From Zea mays (Eukaryota > Streptophyta > Magnoliopsida > Poales > Poaceae), in assembly GCF_902167145.1 (NCBI RefSeq), contig NC_050104.1, positions 5,292,001 through 5,356,000 on the forward strand: a stretch of DNA of 64,000 nucleotides, written 5' to 3'. Below the pieces are notes generated by a model. The model had not been told where the DNA came from. It ran no database searches and saw nothing but the letters and a program-made list of their open reading frames with translations. Positions 20,588-31,363 of the stretch are shown piece by piece (position 1 is the first letter of the stretch; each line of letters begins with the position of its first letter). A program made the position numbers and the translations under genes.

Positions 20588-20720
20588 CCCAATGGGTGTG
20601 ACCCTGTTGACGCTGACCCCAATGGGTGTGACCTTGATGATGCTGAACCCAATGGGTGTGATCCTGCCAGAGCCGATCCCAATGGGTGTGATCTTGCCAG
20701 AGCTGACCCCAATGGGGGTA
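20588..20720 (+). repeat. 30-bp coding minisatellite (PNGC units)
   Basis: CCCAATGGGTGTG recurs at 20588, 20618, 20648, 20678 and, with a change, 20708, an exact 30-base period in frame. The repeated 12-mer CCCAATGGGTGT also occurs in non-coding parts of the element. Confidence 0.9.
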
Positions 20721-21139
20721 TTGTTCGTATTGTTGACGAGGACGAAGAAGAAGAGGAGGAAGTCCCCTTAATTCGGAAGAATAGTCGGCGTTACATAGTC
20801 CATGGGGAGAGTAGCGATATTCCTTCTCCAGCTTTGTCTGCTCTCGTTGATCTGCAGGAATTGTCCATAGCAAACTTTGATCAGGCTCTCGAGGATGTGG
20901 TTCCTGAAGATCTGCTGTCCGAGCCAACAGATGGTGGTATGATGGACGTTTGCTCTGACATTCCAGATGTGGGATTAGAGTTATCCCGAGCAGCGTCTCG
21001 TGCATCGTCGACCTTGGAGTGTGGTCTTCGGAGTCAAGAGGCTGGTCAAGGTTGTTCCATTCCCATGGAGGTGACTGAGAATCCTTCAGCCTTAGAGGTG
21101 GCTGCTGCAGAGAACCCGGTCCCCAAGGATGGTGCAAGC

Positions 21140-21292
21140 GGTTACCCAGCCCCTGAGGGTGTTGCTAGTAATGATTCAACTCGGGTGGGTAGTGCGAGCT
21201 ACAACCCAGCCCCCAAGGGTGCTGCCGGTGGTGATCCAGCTCCGATGGGCAGTGCAGGCTGCGACCCAGCCCCCGAGGGTGTCCGAGCGGGC
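21140..21292 (+). repeat. 60-bp coding repeats (PAPEGVA units)
   Basis: Two and a half in-frame units of about 20 codons, pattern PAP.GVA..D..R.GSA. The same repeats are present in copy B at 46600-46740. Confidence 0.8.
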
Positions 21293-22739
21293 TCCCCTTC
21301 TCATACCTCCATGGATGTCCACGTCGGGTCTTCTCCTCCACATTATTATTGTATGGCAACAACACGTGCTTCAAATCAGGAAGTCGCCTTAGAGACCGGC
21401 ACACTTGATGCTAGAGTTCTGATTCCTGCTGGTGATGTTGAGTTGATCCTTGATGATGCTCTTCAGATTGCCTCAGTTGATATTCCTTCGTCGAGCCACC
21501 AACTGACTTCTCATGATTTGGGGCTTCCTTCATTCTTCTCCAATCTTTAGGTAATTTGGCTTTTCCCGATTCGGCTATACTCCAGGCAAAATACTGTCTC
21601 TACACTCATTTGTTTTCAATATCAGGCTTTGGTCGACGAGATGGCTGGTCAGCTGAGATCACAAGGTGCCTCTATCCTAGAAAGAGCTATGTCTCTGACG
21701 CATTGGAATCTGATGTTGCTTCAGAGGCAAATATCTGATTTGAAAATGACAAATGCTGGTTAGTGTCTTTGTTTCCTCCTTGGCTACTTGATTAATCTGC
21801 TTTTTAACTGAATATCCTTCTTCGACCGCTTTTTGCTAGATATGGCCCGGCGGTACTCTGAGCTCGAGGAGAAGTATTCTCAAGGTCAGATGGACCTGGC
21901 TCGGGTTTCTGCTTTTTTAGATGATGCCAACTCATTGAATTCCTCTCTCAGTGCTCAGCTTGACTCTGAAAGGGTGGCTAATGAAGTAAGTTTACTTGAC
22001 TTTCACTGCTGTGTTTTTACTGCCTACCGAGTGCTTGAGAGCTGATTCTTGTCTGCAGGAAAAAAACGTGCACTTGCAGCTTCTCGCGATAACCATGATA
22101 GGTTGTATCGCGATGTCAACAATTCTTTAACTATCTTGAAGAGGAGCCATCATTTTACCATGGCGGATTTGGATAATCACCGTCACAAGCTGCAAGAGTC
22201 CCAGGATGAAATCCTTCGTCTTAGGCAATTGGTGTCGAGCAAAGATTCTGTCATCAAGGATCTGCGCACCTCCAAAAGATCAGTCGTCCAGGAGCTAGAA
22301 GCTGCTCGACTGGCTATCAAGGTTGCTGAAGACACTTCCACTACTCTGAAGGCTTAGCGCGACAAGGCTATGGATAAAGCCATTCGTGTGGGGCGGATCT
22401 TGATGAGAAGGCCGGGCGTGATTGTTCCTGATGACATAGTTGCTGATGTTAACGCTGCTCCTAACTCCTCGAGTCGCCCTTCTTCATCAGTTGCTCCTGA
22501 GAAAAACATTACCAAGTAGAAACACTGAATGCATTTGTGAATTGTGTGTGTATGTGGTCAATGTGCTCGAATACTCTGTTAGAAAATGTTCCTGGTACTG
22601 AATGCTATTTTTATTTTTCTGTTGTTTGAATTCAACAGTTGTTACGATTGCAGAAGTAAGTGCAGTGTGATGGTTTTGAAACTTCCTTCTATTTCATGAG
22701 GCATAGAGATCGCCCTAAGACGAGTAATCATAAGTGTGC

Positions 22740-23205
22740 TTATGCTGGATCGAGTAGACGTGAGCATGTCGCACCGCCTTAAGTCATCGTCGACTTAAGC
22801 CGATTGCTCCGTTAGTAGGGTATAGTGGTCACCCTGAGTTAAGTAAGCGTGAGCATGTCTCACCGCCTTAAGTCATCGCCGACTTAAGCCGATTGCTCCG
22901 TTAGTAGGGTATAGTGGTCACCCTGAGTTAAGTAAGCGTGAGCATGTCGCACCGTCTTAAGTCACTGCCGACTTAAGCCAATTGCTCTGTTAGTAGGGCA
23001 TAGTGGTCACCCTGAGTTAAGTAAGCGTGAGCATGTCGCACCGCCTTAAGTCCTCGCCGACTTAAGCCGATTGCTCCGTTAGTAGGGTATAGTGGTCACC
23101 CTGAGTTAAGTAAGCGTGAGCATGTCGCACCGTCTTAAGTCACCGCCGACTTAAGCCGATTGCTCCGTTAGTAGGGTATAGTGGTCACCCTGAGTCGAGT
23201 AAGCA
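22740..23205 (+). repeat. 89-bp tandem array, Grande A
   Basis: GTTAGTAGGG(T/C)ATAGTGG recurs at about 22811, 22900, 22989, 23079 and 23167, a period of 88-90. Each unit carries a CTTAAGTC...GACTTAAG inverted repeat with a six-base loop. It lies between the antisense gene end and the end of pol. Confidence 0.92.
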
Positions 23206-23316
23206 TGCAGTTTGACAATAAATAGTTTGAGTGCCTTTGAGAATGAAGTATTTCTATTGATGGTGTATTTTTCAATTGCAGAATACAATGCTGCCCCAAT
23301 AGCTTTTGAGATCTAG

Positions 23317-24440
23317 CTAAGGGTAAAACTTACTGAGATGTTCTATATTCCATGAGTTCCCTATTTCTGTGCCATCCATTTGAGTAAGTCGGTATGATCT
23401 AGGCTGAGTGACTTCTGCTACTATGAATGGTTCTTCCCATAGTGGCGACAATTTGTGTCGTCCTTCCCCTGTTAGAATTCGATGGAGGACCAAATCTCCC
23501 ACTGCGAAGGATCGATGTCGTATAGCTTTACCATGATAGCGCCTCAGAGTTTGCTGGTACCTAGCCGACTGAATTACTGTATTCAATCGTTCTTCTTCCA
23601 ATATATCAATATCCTCCAGTCTAGTGGCTTCTGCTTCGGCTATGTTTTCAAAAATCAGTCTTGGTGCCCCAAACTTGAGATCAGCTGGTAGCACTGCTTC
23701 CGAACCATAGACCATAAAGAAAGGAATGTTACCATGCAAAGCTCGGCTAGGTTGGGTTCTTAGGCTCCAGACCATATATGGCAACTCTCTGATCCATTTT
23801 CCCGTGAACTTTTCATTCTTGTCGAAGACTTTCTTTTTTAGCGCTACCAATATCATTCCATTAGCTCTTTCTACCTGCCCGTTGGCTCTTGGGTGTGCTA
23901 CTGATGCATATTTGATTTGGATGCTCTTTTGTTCACAGAAATCAAAGAATTCTGAACTAGTGAAATTGGATCCTAGGTCAGTTATGATGCTATTCGGTAT
24001 TTCGAACCTGAATATTATGTCTTGTATGAATTCCACTGCCTTAGCTGAAGTCAGAGAAGCAATGGGTTTGTACTCTATCCATTTAGTGAATTTGTCAATA
24101 GCAACCAGTACATGAGTGTATCCTCCTTGAGCTTTCTTGAAGGGCCCAATCATATCTAGTCCCCAGCACGCAAATGGCCATGTTACAGGTATGGTTTGTA
24201 GTTGCTGTGCTGGTAAATGCTGCTATTTTGACAAGTATTGGCAAGCTTCACATCTTTGGACTAATTCGGCTGCGTCATTCTTTGCTGTTGGCCAGTAGAA
24301 ACCAGACCTGAAGACCTTCCCAACCAGAGTCCTAGATGCTGCATGTATCCCGCATTGCCCAGTGTGGATCTCATCTAGCAGTTGCTTCCCAGTAGCCGAA
24401 AGAATGCACTTCATGTGGACTCCTATTGCGCCCATTCTGT
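23317..24440 (-). pseudogene. Grande A integrase
   Basis: The C-terminal part of pol. Toward the N-terminus, H...H...C..C zinc residues are visible (GQCGIHAASRT ... RCEACQ). The catalytic core follows, with Asp in LDMIGPF, Asp in IITDLGSNF and Glu in NGQVERANG, and then a tail with VGDLVLHRILTGEGRHK. The reading frame is open from 24153 to 23317. One TAG lies just before it, near 24222, where copy B has CAG. It would join element cDNA to host DNA. Confidence 0.85.
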
Positions 24441-24660
24441 ATAATGTTTCCCCAATGAGAGTATAGTGAGCTGACTGCCTTGCGATGCGTTCTGCTGCAT
24501 TTTTGTCATCCGGCTCCTCCTCATTCTTTATATATATGATGATTGGCTCCCTCCAGTCATCAGAATTTGACTCTGGTTGGCTCAGAATATTGCACTCTTC
24601 TGCCCGATCTAATGAAATACTCGGGCGTAGTACTTCTTGGACGAAAACTCCAGGTGGGAC

Positions 24661-25557
24661 CTAAGTCCGACTGGATCCTAGCTTTGACAACGCATCAGCT
24701 GTCGCGTTGCGATCTCTCTCCACATGATGAAATTCCAGCCCTTTGAATTTGTCCTCTAGCTTTGGGACGGTGGTGCAGTACTTTCCCATGGAGTCATTCG
24801 AGCAATCCCACTCTTTATTTATCTGACTTATGACCACCAGTGAATCTCCATATACCATCAGTCTCTTGATGCCCAGTGATATGACAATGTTTAGTCCATG
24901 AATCAAAGCTTCATATTCTGCCGCATTATTGGACGTTGAGAATAGCAACTGAAGAGCATATTTGAGTTGTTCACCTCCAGGTGCAATGAAGAGGATTCCT
25001 GCGCCTGCTCCCTGCAGTTTCAACGAGCCATCGAAATACATCCGCCATACCTCTGCAGTTTCCGGGTTATCTGGCACTTGTTGCTCGGTCCACTCTGATA
25101 CAAAATCAACTAGTGCTTGAGTCTTGATTGCAGTGCGAGGTCGAAACTCAATGTCGTGAGCTCCCAGCTCATAGGCCCACTTGGCTATTCTTTCGATGGC
25201 TTCTTTGTTGTGGAGAATATCCCCTATTGGAAATCCTGTGACTACTATGACTTTGTGGTCGTCAAAGTAGTGACGAAGCTTGCGTGCAGTTAGAAGTACT
25301 GCATACAATAGTTTTTGAACTTGAGGATATTTCTTCTTCGAGGGTCCTAGAACTTCACTGATGAAATAGACGGGATGTTGTACCGGGTATGCATGTCCTT
25401 CTTCTGCTCGCTCGACTACCAACACGGTGCTCACCACGTGAGTCGTGCAAGAGATGTATAACAGCAGATCTTCGGCCGGATGACTCATTGTGGCTCGGCG
25501 TGGTGGCTTTAGCACTGGTGGTGTTGTTAGGAATTTCTTCAGTGCATCTAGAGCTTC
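24661..25557 (-). pseudogene. Grande A RNase H and second (aRNH) RNase H
   Basis: The first half (LLLYISCTTHVVSTVLVVE ... PVYFISEVL ... LRHYFDDHKVIVVT) is the gypsy RNase H next to RT. The second half (WRMYFDGSLK, AAEYEALIHGL, VYGDSLVVISQ, RNATADALSKL) is the extra archaeal-type RNase H typical of the Tat lineage, with acidic residues in place. TAG codons stand at both ends (near 25557 and 24659), where copy B keeps CAG. Confidence 0.85.
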
Positions 25558-26440
25558 CTAAGCCTCTGAAGTCCATTGAAACTTGTCTACCTTCTTGAGC
25601 AACTTGTAGAACGGTAGGCCTTTTTCTCCCAATCTTGATATGAACCTGCTTAGAGCTGCCATGCATCCAGTAAGTCTTTGTACTTTCTTCTGTGACCGCA
25701 GTGCCTCCATTCTCATGATAGCCTCGATCTTTTCTGGGTTAGCCTCAATTCCCCGATGGCTGACAATAAACCCGAGCAATTTTCCTGCTGGTACTCCAAA
25801 GACACATTTTTCAGGATTAAGCTTCCATCGATATCGCCGCAGACTGTTGAAGACCAGCTGTAAATCTTCAATGAAATTTTCTGAGTTTTCTGTCTTGATC
25901 ACCACGTTATCCACATAAGCTTCCACACACTTGCCCCAGTGGTCGGCTAATCATGTCTGAATGGCTCTCTGGTAAGTCGTTCCAGCGTTTTGAGGCCAAA
26001 TGGCATGGAGGTATAGCAGAAAGCCCCGAACGAGGTGATGAATGCTGCTTTTTCCTCGTCTTCTTTTGCCAAGCTGATCTGATGATACCCGGAATAACAA
26101 TCTAAGAAGGACAACACAGAACACCTAGCGGTCGAGTCTACCACCTGGTCTATTCTAGGAAGTCCGAAGGGATCCTTCGGACAATGTTTGTTGAGATCCG
26201 TATAGTCGACGCACATGCGCCAATCCACTTTATTCTTTTTGAGTACAAGAACAGGATTTGCTAACCACTCGGGATGCAGTACTTCTCTAATGAATCCTGC
26301 CGCGACCAAGCGAGCCAGCTCTGCACGGATGGCTTCTCTCTTGTCGGGCGTTAAACGACGTAATTTTTGTCGGATCGGCCTCGCCTGGGCATAGACCTTC
26401 AGTTTGTGCTCGGCCAGTTCTCTCGGGACCGGCATATCCG
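25558..26440 (-). pseudogene. Grande A reverse transcriptase, catalytic site altered
   Basis: RT motifs are clear: PVLVLKKNKVDWRMCVDYTDL, LPRIDQVVDST, SFLDCYSGYHQI, FCYTSMPFGLK, then YVDNVVIK. The usual YVDD box reads YVDN, a GAT to AAT change against copy B, so the third catalytic Asp is lost. A run of T's near 25990 is one base shorter than in copy B, causing a frameshift after GLK. Both changes independently inactivate it. Confidence 0.88.
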
Positions 26441-26498
26441 TAGGTTGCCATGTGAATACGTCTCGGTTATCTTGCAGAAACTGGACGAGCGCGCCTTC

Positions 26499-27240
26499 CT
26501 ATTTGTCATCCAGGCTGGAACTGATGATGGCAGTCTTGCGTTCATCGGTGAACCCGAGGTTGAATCTCTTGGTTTCTTCAGTCGGCCGCATAGAGGTCAC
26601 AGATTGAGCTTCATTCGCGGGTACTACGAGGTCTTCCTTAGGCTTTGAGTTCGCCTGAGCAGAAGAAGTCACCGATGGTTTGGTGGTGAGGGCCGCCTGA
26701 GTGGCCACTCGGAAACACTCTACGGCGCCTTGGAAGTCAGCACACACAGTGATGATTCCTTGTGGTCCTGGCATCTTCAATATCATGTACGTATAATGTG
26801 GAATGGCCATGAACTTCGCTAATCCAGGCCTGCCGATGATGGTGTTGTATCCGCAGTCGAAGTTCGCCACCTCGAACCTTAGGAACTCAGTTCTGTAGTT
26901 CTCCGGAGTCCCGAAGGTGACCGGCAGGTAGATCTGTCTGAGTGGATATTCTCCTTCAATCGGCACAATGCCGAAGAAAGGAGTGTCTGACTCGTGGAGC
27001 TCTTTGAGGGCGACTCCTAAGCCTTGAAGCGTCCGGAGGAAGGTGACGTTGATGGTGCTTCCCCCGTCCACTAACACCTTCTTTACCCTACTCTCTCGGA
27101 TCATCGGATCGACGAGGAGCGGGTATTTGCCCGGGTGATCGAAGTTGAGCCACTGATCCGCCCGAGTGAAGGTGATCGGGTGTTTGGACCATCGATACGG
27201 GGCAGGAGGACTAGTGGTCGCCACCAGTATCTGACGGTCG
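26499..27240 (-). pseudogene. Grande A aspartic protease region
   Basis: The retropepsin active-site context reads VKKVLVDGGSTINVTF, followed by the flap-like FFGIVPIEGEYPL and the IIGRPGLAKF motif near the domain end, then a linker to RT. It would cut the Gag-Pol precursor. This part of the frame is open, but it is out of frame with gag upstream and RT downstream. Confidence 0.8.
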
Positions 27241-29369
27241 TTGAGCTTCTGTTGTCTCTTGCTTTCTTGCGACCCATGTCCACCGAAGATGACGTTGACT
27301 TCTCCGTCGACGCGCGGGAATGCTCTGCCTCCTCCCCTTCCTGTTGTTGGTGCTGTCGAGGTTCTCCGGGTCCTCCTTGAGGTGGGGGAGGTGGTAGAGG
27401 TTGGAAGGGTCGGCCGTTCCCAACAGAGTGCTTGAAGTCCCTGCAATTCCGGAGGGTGTGGCGCATGTCCTTGTGGTACGAGCGCTGGGCGTCGAGGATG
27501 TCGTCCAATGTACGTTCACCTCTGTGGGGTGCTCCTCGGGCGGGAGAGGCGGGTGGTCTGGCGGCGTGGACTTCTTCACGAGGCCTCTTCTCCTAACGTT
27601 TGTCGGGTTGTTGGTTCGTGTCACGTCGTGGTGCCACCGATGTAGGCTTTGCTCCTCCGATGAGGTCCTGAACTCGTTCATCGGTGGTGATGTAGAGGTT
27701 GGCTTCCCGGAACAGCTGCTCGGAGGTAGTCGGCGCCTTTTGCAGTATGGCTCGGACGAAGGTCGAGTCAATAGATCCTCGGTAGAAGTCCTCGATCGCT
27801 GCTGCTTCCGCAACATTGGGGATGCGGTTTCTCATGGTCTAAAATCTTTTGAGGTATGACCGGAGAGTTTCATCCCCTCGGCGCTTGATGGATTTGAGGT
27901 CCCATGGCTGCGCTGGTTTGTCGGAGAGAGATTGAAAGTTGGCAGTGAAACGCCGACTGAAGTCGCTCCAGTCGTCGATGCAGTGTCGGGGTAGGTGTCG
28001 TAGCCATTGCAGTGCATCCTGCCCGAGGACGATGGGCAAGTATGCGGTCATCACATCTTCGGTCGCCCCAGCGGCTCGGGCGGCGGTAGTGTAGACGGCC
28101 AAACAGCCTCCCGGGTCCTGCTTAGGCTCGTACTTGTCGACGTTGGAGACCTTGAAGTTAGGGGGCCATTTAATGGCCCTGAGACATGGAGTGAGCGTCG
28201 ATACTCCACATGTGTCCTCCTGTCGACGATGATGATGCCTTTCCTAGGGAGGGGAGTTGTTGTCGTGGTGTATCGACTGTCCCCGGGTTGTGCCACCGGT
28301 CGAAGCCATTGCCGACTCAACTCTGGTGGCCTAACTCCGCGCAGGGACACCATGGTCCCGATCATATTCTTCTCGGCGCCGGATCTCATTCTCGTGTCTT
28401 CGTTCGCGCGAAGCGTTGATGGAGCTCCGTGCGTCCTGCCGACTGTTGATGGTGTGTCGTAGATCACTCGGTGGATGAGCGAGAGGCAGAAGGTGATTAG
28501 CTGCCTCAGTGAACAGTTGCCAATAGCCCTCGGCGTCCGGAGTCCGGGGGAGGCCATCGCCTATCTGAGCCAATACTCAACCGACCTCGCTCGGTGTGTT
28601 CATGGCTCGGGCGAAGTCGGGGTTCAGGTTCCGTCCGAAAAGAGGGTTCTCTCGGCGTTGTCTTGCTTCCTGCTCAGCCTGCTCTTGAGCTTGCCGACGA
28701 TCACGTCGTCGGGAATTCCTTCTTTCCCTTAAGACCCGTTCTTCTGGAGTTTCTCCCATCTCCGAGACCTCATCTCGTGACACGGGCTACGCCGGGTCCC
28801 GCTCTCCGGCTTCGTGATGTCGCCGAATATTTCGGCGTCGGTTCCTCGTCGGCGAGATTCCCGCTGAAGAGGTTCTTCCCCGGCACGGTTGGTTCATCGT
28901 CAGAGATGGGAGTTGATTCCACTCTTCCCCCGATGAAGAGGATGTCGGGGTAGAATGGAACTGTCATAGTGACGATCTTCTTTCTGTTCTCCTTTGAGGG
29001 CGGAGGTACCAGAAGAGCAGTCTGACGATCCTTTACCTTGTTTGCCTCCTTTCTCCTTGTGATCTGTGTCCATTCTTCCGTAGAAGAGGTGGACAGTGGA
29101 GTTCTCCGGGTAGATGGACCCTCTGTTCCTGGCTTGCAGGAGGTAGTCTTTGCTCGGAGCGCTGGAGGTTGCGCTTTTTCCTGCTTCGCTCCGGCTTTTC
29201 CGGAGATTGTTGAGGAAGGCTTTCTCTCCGGCGGATCCGCGATGCGATGTAGAGTTCCTTCTTCATCTGCTACGGATGAAATGGTTCTAAAGAAGAACAT
29301 GGACCCGGGGGGGAGGATGATCTTGTGCTGGAAGGTGATGGCCATTGAGCTAGCTTGGATCAGTGACAC
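27230..29369 (-). pseudogene. Grande A gag
   Basis: Structural polyprotein. Starting near 29369, it has a low-complexity N-terminal part, an Arg-rich stretch (ERRNSRRRDRRQAQ), and the capsid domain (LPIVLGQDALQWLRHLPR ... RFTANFQSL ... LRSYLKRFQTMRNRIP). The tail has a nucleocapsid-like PYHKDMRHTLRNC motif (here SYHKDMRHTLRNC). Several stops and at least two frame changes relative to copy B break it, one near 27320 in the Gln/Glu-rich segment. Confidence 0.8.
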
Positions 29370-29391
29370 ACCCCCTACCTGGCGCGCCAGC

Positions 29392-30017
29392 TATCGGTGT
29401 TTTGGGTCCAACCGCGCACCCAGGGTTGCCCCTCGAGGTGCTTTTTGGAGTAGGACGGTGTTACCGACTGTAGCTCAATGGTTCGTGGCAGATGCATGAG
29501 AAACAGTAGACAATCTTGTACAGGTTCGGGCCGCTTTGAGACGCGTAATACCCTACGTCCTAGAGTGGATACTTTGTGTAGTGGGTTACAAGGGAGTTCT
29601 CTAGTATCAGGGATGTTAGAGAACTAAACAGATGGCTAAGTAGTGAGATGTTTTTGAGGGGATTCCCCCTAGGCCTTATATACTTGACCGTGGGGCATTA
29701 CATGTGGATATGATAACAGTGTGTGCCTAAGTAATAGTGAACCGACTGAGCCTATCCTCCGATAATTCCGCTGACCTATCTCCATTCAGTTCCAATGTAT
29801 GAGGACACTGTACGAGAAGGTCGGATCACTGCTGCGGTCGTTGCTCAAATTCATCGGGCCGTCTGGGCTCGTGTTGATCCAATCTTGTGTCAATCCACTT
29901 TACTAGACGTCCCTTCCCCAGGCCCACGAAGGGGTGACCTTGCGAAATATTGGGCCTAAGGCCTTTCGCGAGGTCTTTCGGCCTTCTAGTGGACCCGGGG
30001 GATATCCGTCCCCCACA
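29392..30017 (-). repeat. Grande A 5' LTR
   Basis: The terminal TGTCGG is mutated to TATCGG at the inner end. Next to it on the minus strand, TGGCGCGCCAGGTAGGGG (29389-29372) is the probable primer binding site. In the first 230 bases I count six single-base differences from the 3' LTR, so the insertion is young on an LTR clock. Confidence 0.9.
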
Positions 30018-31363
30018 GAGAGCACCTAGAGGGGGGGTGAATAGGTGATCCTGTAAAAATCAAATACTTATGGCCACAAAACTTAGTTATAAGTGTTAGT
30101 ATGGCTAAGTAGCTTGAAGCGATCTCTTGCGAACACAATTAATCACAGAGAGAGGCAACACAAGAGACACGCGATTTTTATCCCATGGTTCGGCCAAGTA
30201 ACACTTGCCTACTTCCACGTTGTGGCGTCCCAATGGACGAGGGTTGCACTCAACCCCTTTCAAGTGATCCAATGATCAACTTGAATACCACGACTTTTCC
30301 TTTAGTTTATTATTCCCGTTTGCGAGAAATCTCCACAAGATTGGAGTCTCGCGCCCTTACAACAAAGATCACAATGAAAGCACGAAGTAAGGTTGGGATG
30401 ACCAATGCACACAAGACACAAATCGCAGCACACCCACGCACACAAGAGAAGACTTGAGCTCAAATGACAACAAAGGGAGTCCATGACTCGAATAGAGCTC
30501 AAATCTCTAATACAATGAAACGAATGCGTGGGAACATAGTCTGAATGCTTTAGGATGCTTAGTGAATGCTTGTGTGGCTCCTCTATGCGCCTAGGGGTCC
30601 CTTTTATAGCCCCAAGGTAGCTAGGGCCGTTGGAGGCCAACAAGGAAGGCCATCCTTGCCTTCTGTCGAGTGGTGCACCGGACAGTCCGGTGCGCCACCG
30701 GACAGTCACTGTAGACAGTCTGGTGCCGATCTCCTTCCTTTTCTGGCGCAGACGACCGTTGCAGCTCTGGGCAAGTTGGCGCACCGGACAGTCCGGTGCC
30801 CCCTGTCGATCGTTGGTGCGGGCCACGCGTCGCCCGCGGATTACGCGACCGACCGTTGCGCTGGTGACCGTTGGCTCACCGGATAGTCTGGTGCATCACC
30901 GGACAGTCCGGTGAATTATAGCCACGTCGCCTTTTTGCTTTTCCCGAGGACAGCGAGTTCGCCGCGGACGACTCACCGGGCAATTCGGTGCACCACCGGA
31001 CAGTCCGGTGAATTATAGCCGTACGCCGCCGTCGAGTCCCGAGAGCAGCCTTTTCCACGCGGACCAGCCTGGCGCACCAGACACTGTCTGGTGCACACCG
31101 GACAGTCCGGTGTGCCAGGCCGAGCTGGACTTCGGCTGCACCCAGCCAAGTCTTTTGCAATTCTTCTCTTTTCTTCTTTTCTCTGTTTCTAACACTTAGA
31201 CAAATATATTAGTATACAAAAACCAACTACTAAGTCTAGAAACATACCTTCTCTTTGATTTGCACTTCTCTCTTCATTTAGCACATAAGAACTCAATTAA
31301 ATGTGTTGGGCACTTAATCACCAAAACATAATAGAAATTGCCTAAGGGCACATTTCCCTTTCA
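30018..31363 (-). repeat. copia 3' LTR, main part
   Basis: It matches 58285-59625. The LTR begins TGAGAG (16082-16087), is split by Grande A, resumes at 30023 after the GAGAG duplication and ends CCCTTTCA at 31363. At 30670-31110 it carries repeated CACCGGACAGTCCGGTG palindromes. The next bases, read on the minus strand, AAAAAGGGGGAGAT, are the polypurine tract. Confidence 0.92.

Larger units (their letters stand above)
19207..22519 (+). pseudogene. antisense spliced gene with coiled coil, Grande A
   Basis: Exons inferred from GT/AG sites and from copy B: 19207-21550, 21626-21758, 21840-21985, 22059-22519. Exon 1 opens MVPKRKS then a TAG. The part from about 19440 to 19680 (ISPFFRGLLDFYHL ... 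HLNPNSI) resembles the 'putative gypsy type transposon' domain (PF04195), with a frameshift near 19550 and two further TAG codons near 19799 and 19827. A Lys/Arg-rich segment lies near 20475-20510. Later come five PNGC units and three 20-residue PAPEGVA-type units. Exons 3-4 are charged and heptad-like (YSELEEKYSQ, LDNHRHKLQESQDEILRL), a probable coiled coil. Another TAG lies near 22356. Function is unknown; the gene reads against gag-pol. Confidence 0.65.
16088..30017 (-). mobile_element. Grande-type gypsy retrotransposon, copy A (13,930 bp)
   Basis: Identical-length LTRs (626 bp) stand at 16088-16713 and 29392-30017. The duplication GAGAG (16083-16087 and 30018-30022) places the insertion six bases inside the copia 3' LTR. 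gag-pol reads on the minus strand, with integrase last and a second RNase H, the Tat-lineage arrangement. A 6.6-kb region between pol and the 3' LTR holds genes on the other strand and tandem arrays. Total size, LTR size and the antisense region fit Grande as I remember it. All coding regions of gag-pol are damaged. Confidence 0.88.

Noticed and set aside
22740..23205. CRISPR-like regular repeats
   Set aside because: Units are contiguous tandem copies of 89 bp without unique spacers, in a plant retrotransposon. The same holds for 48205-48845.
27401..28462. Long plus-strand ORFs opposite Grande gag
   Set aside because: Antisense shadows of a GC-rich gag; composition follows the gag codons and no splice or promoter signal is seen.
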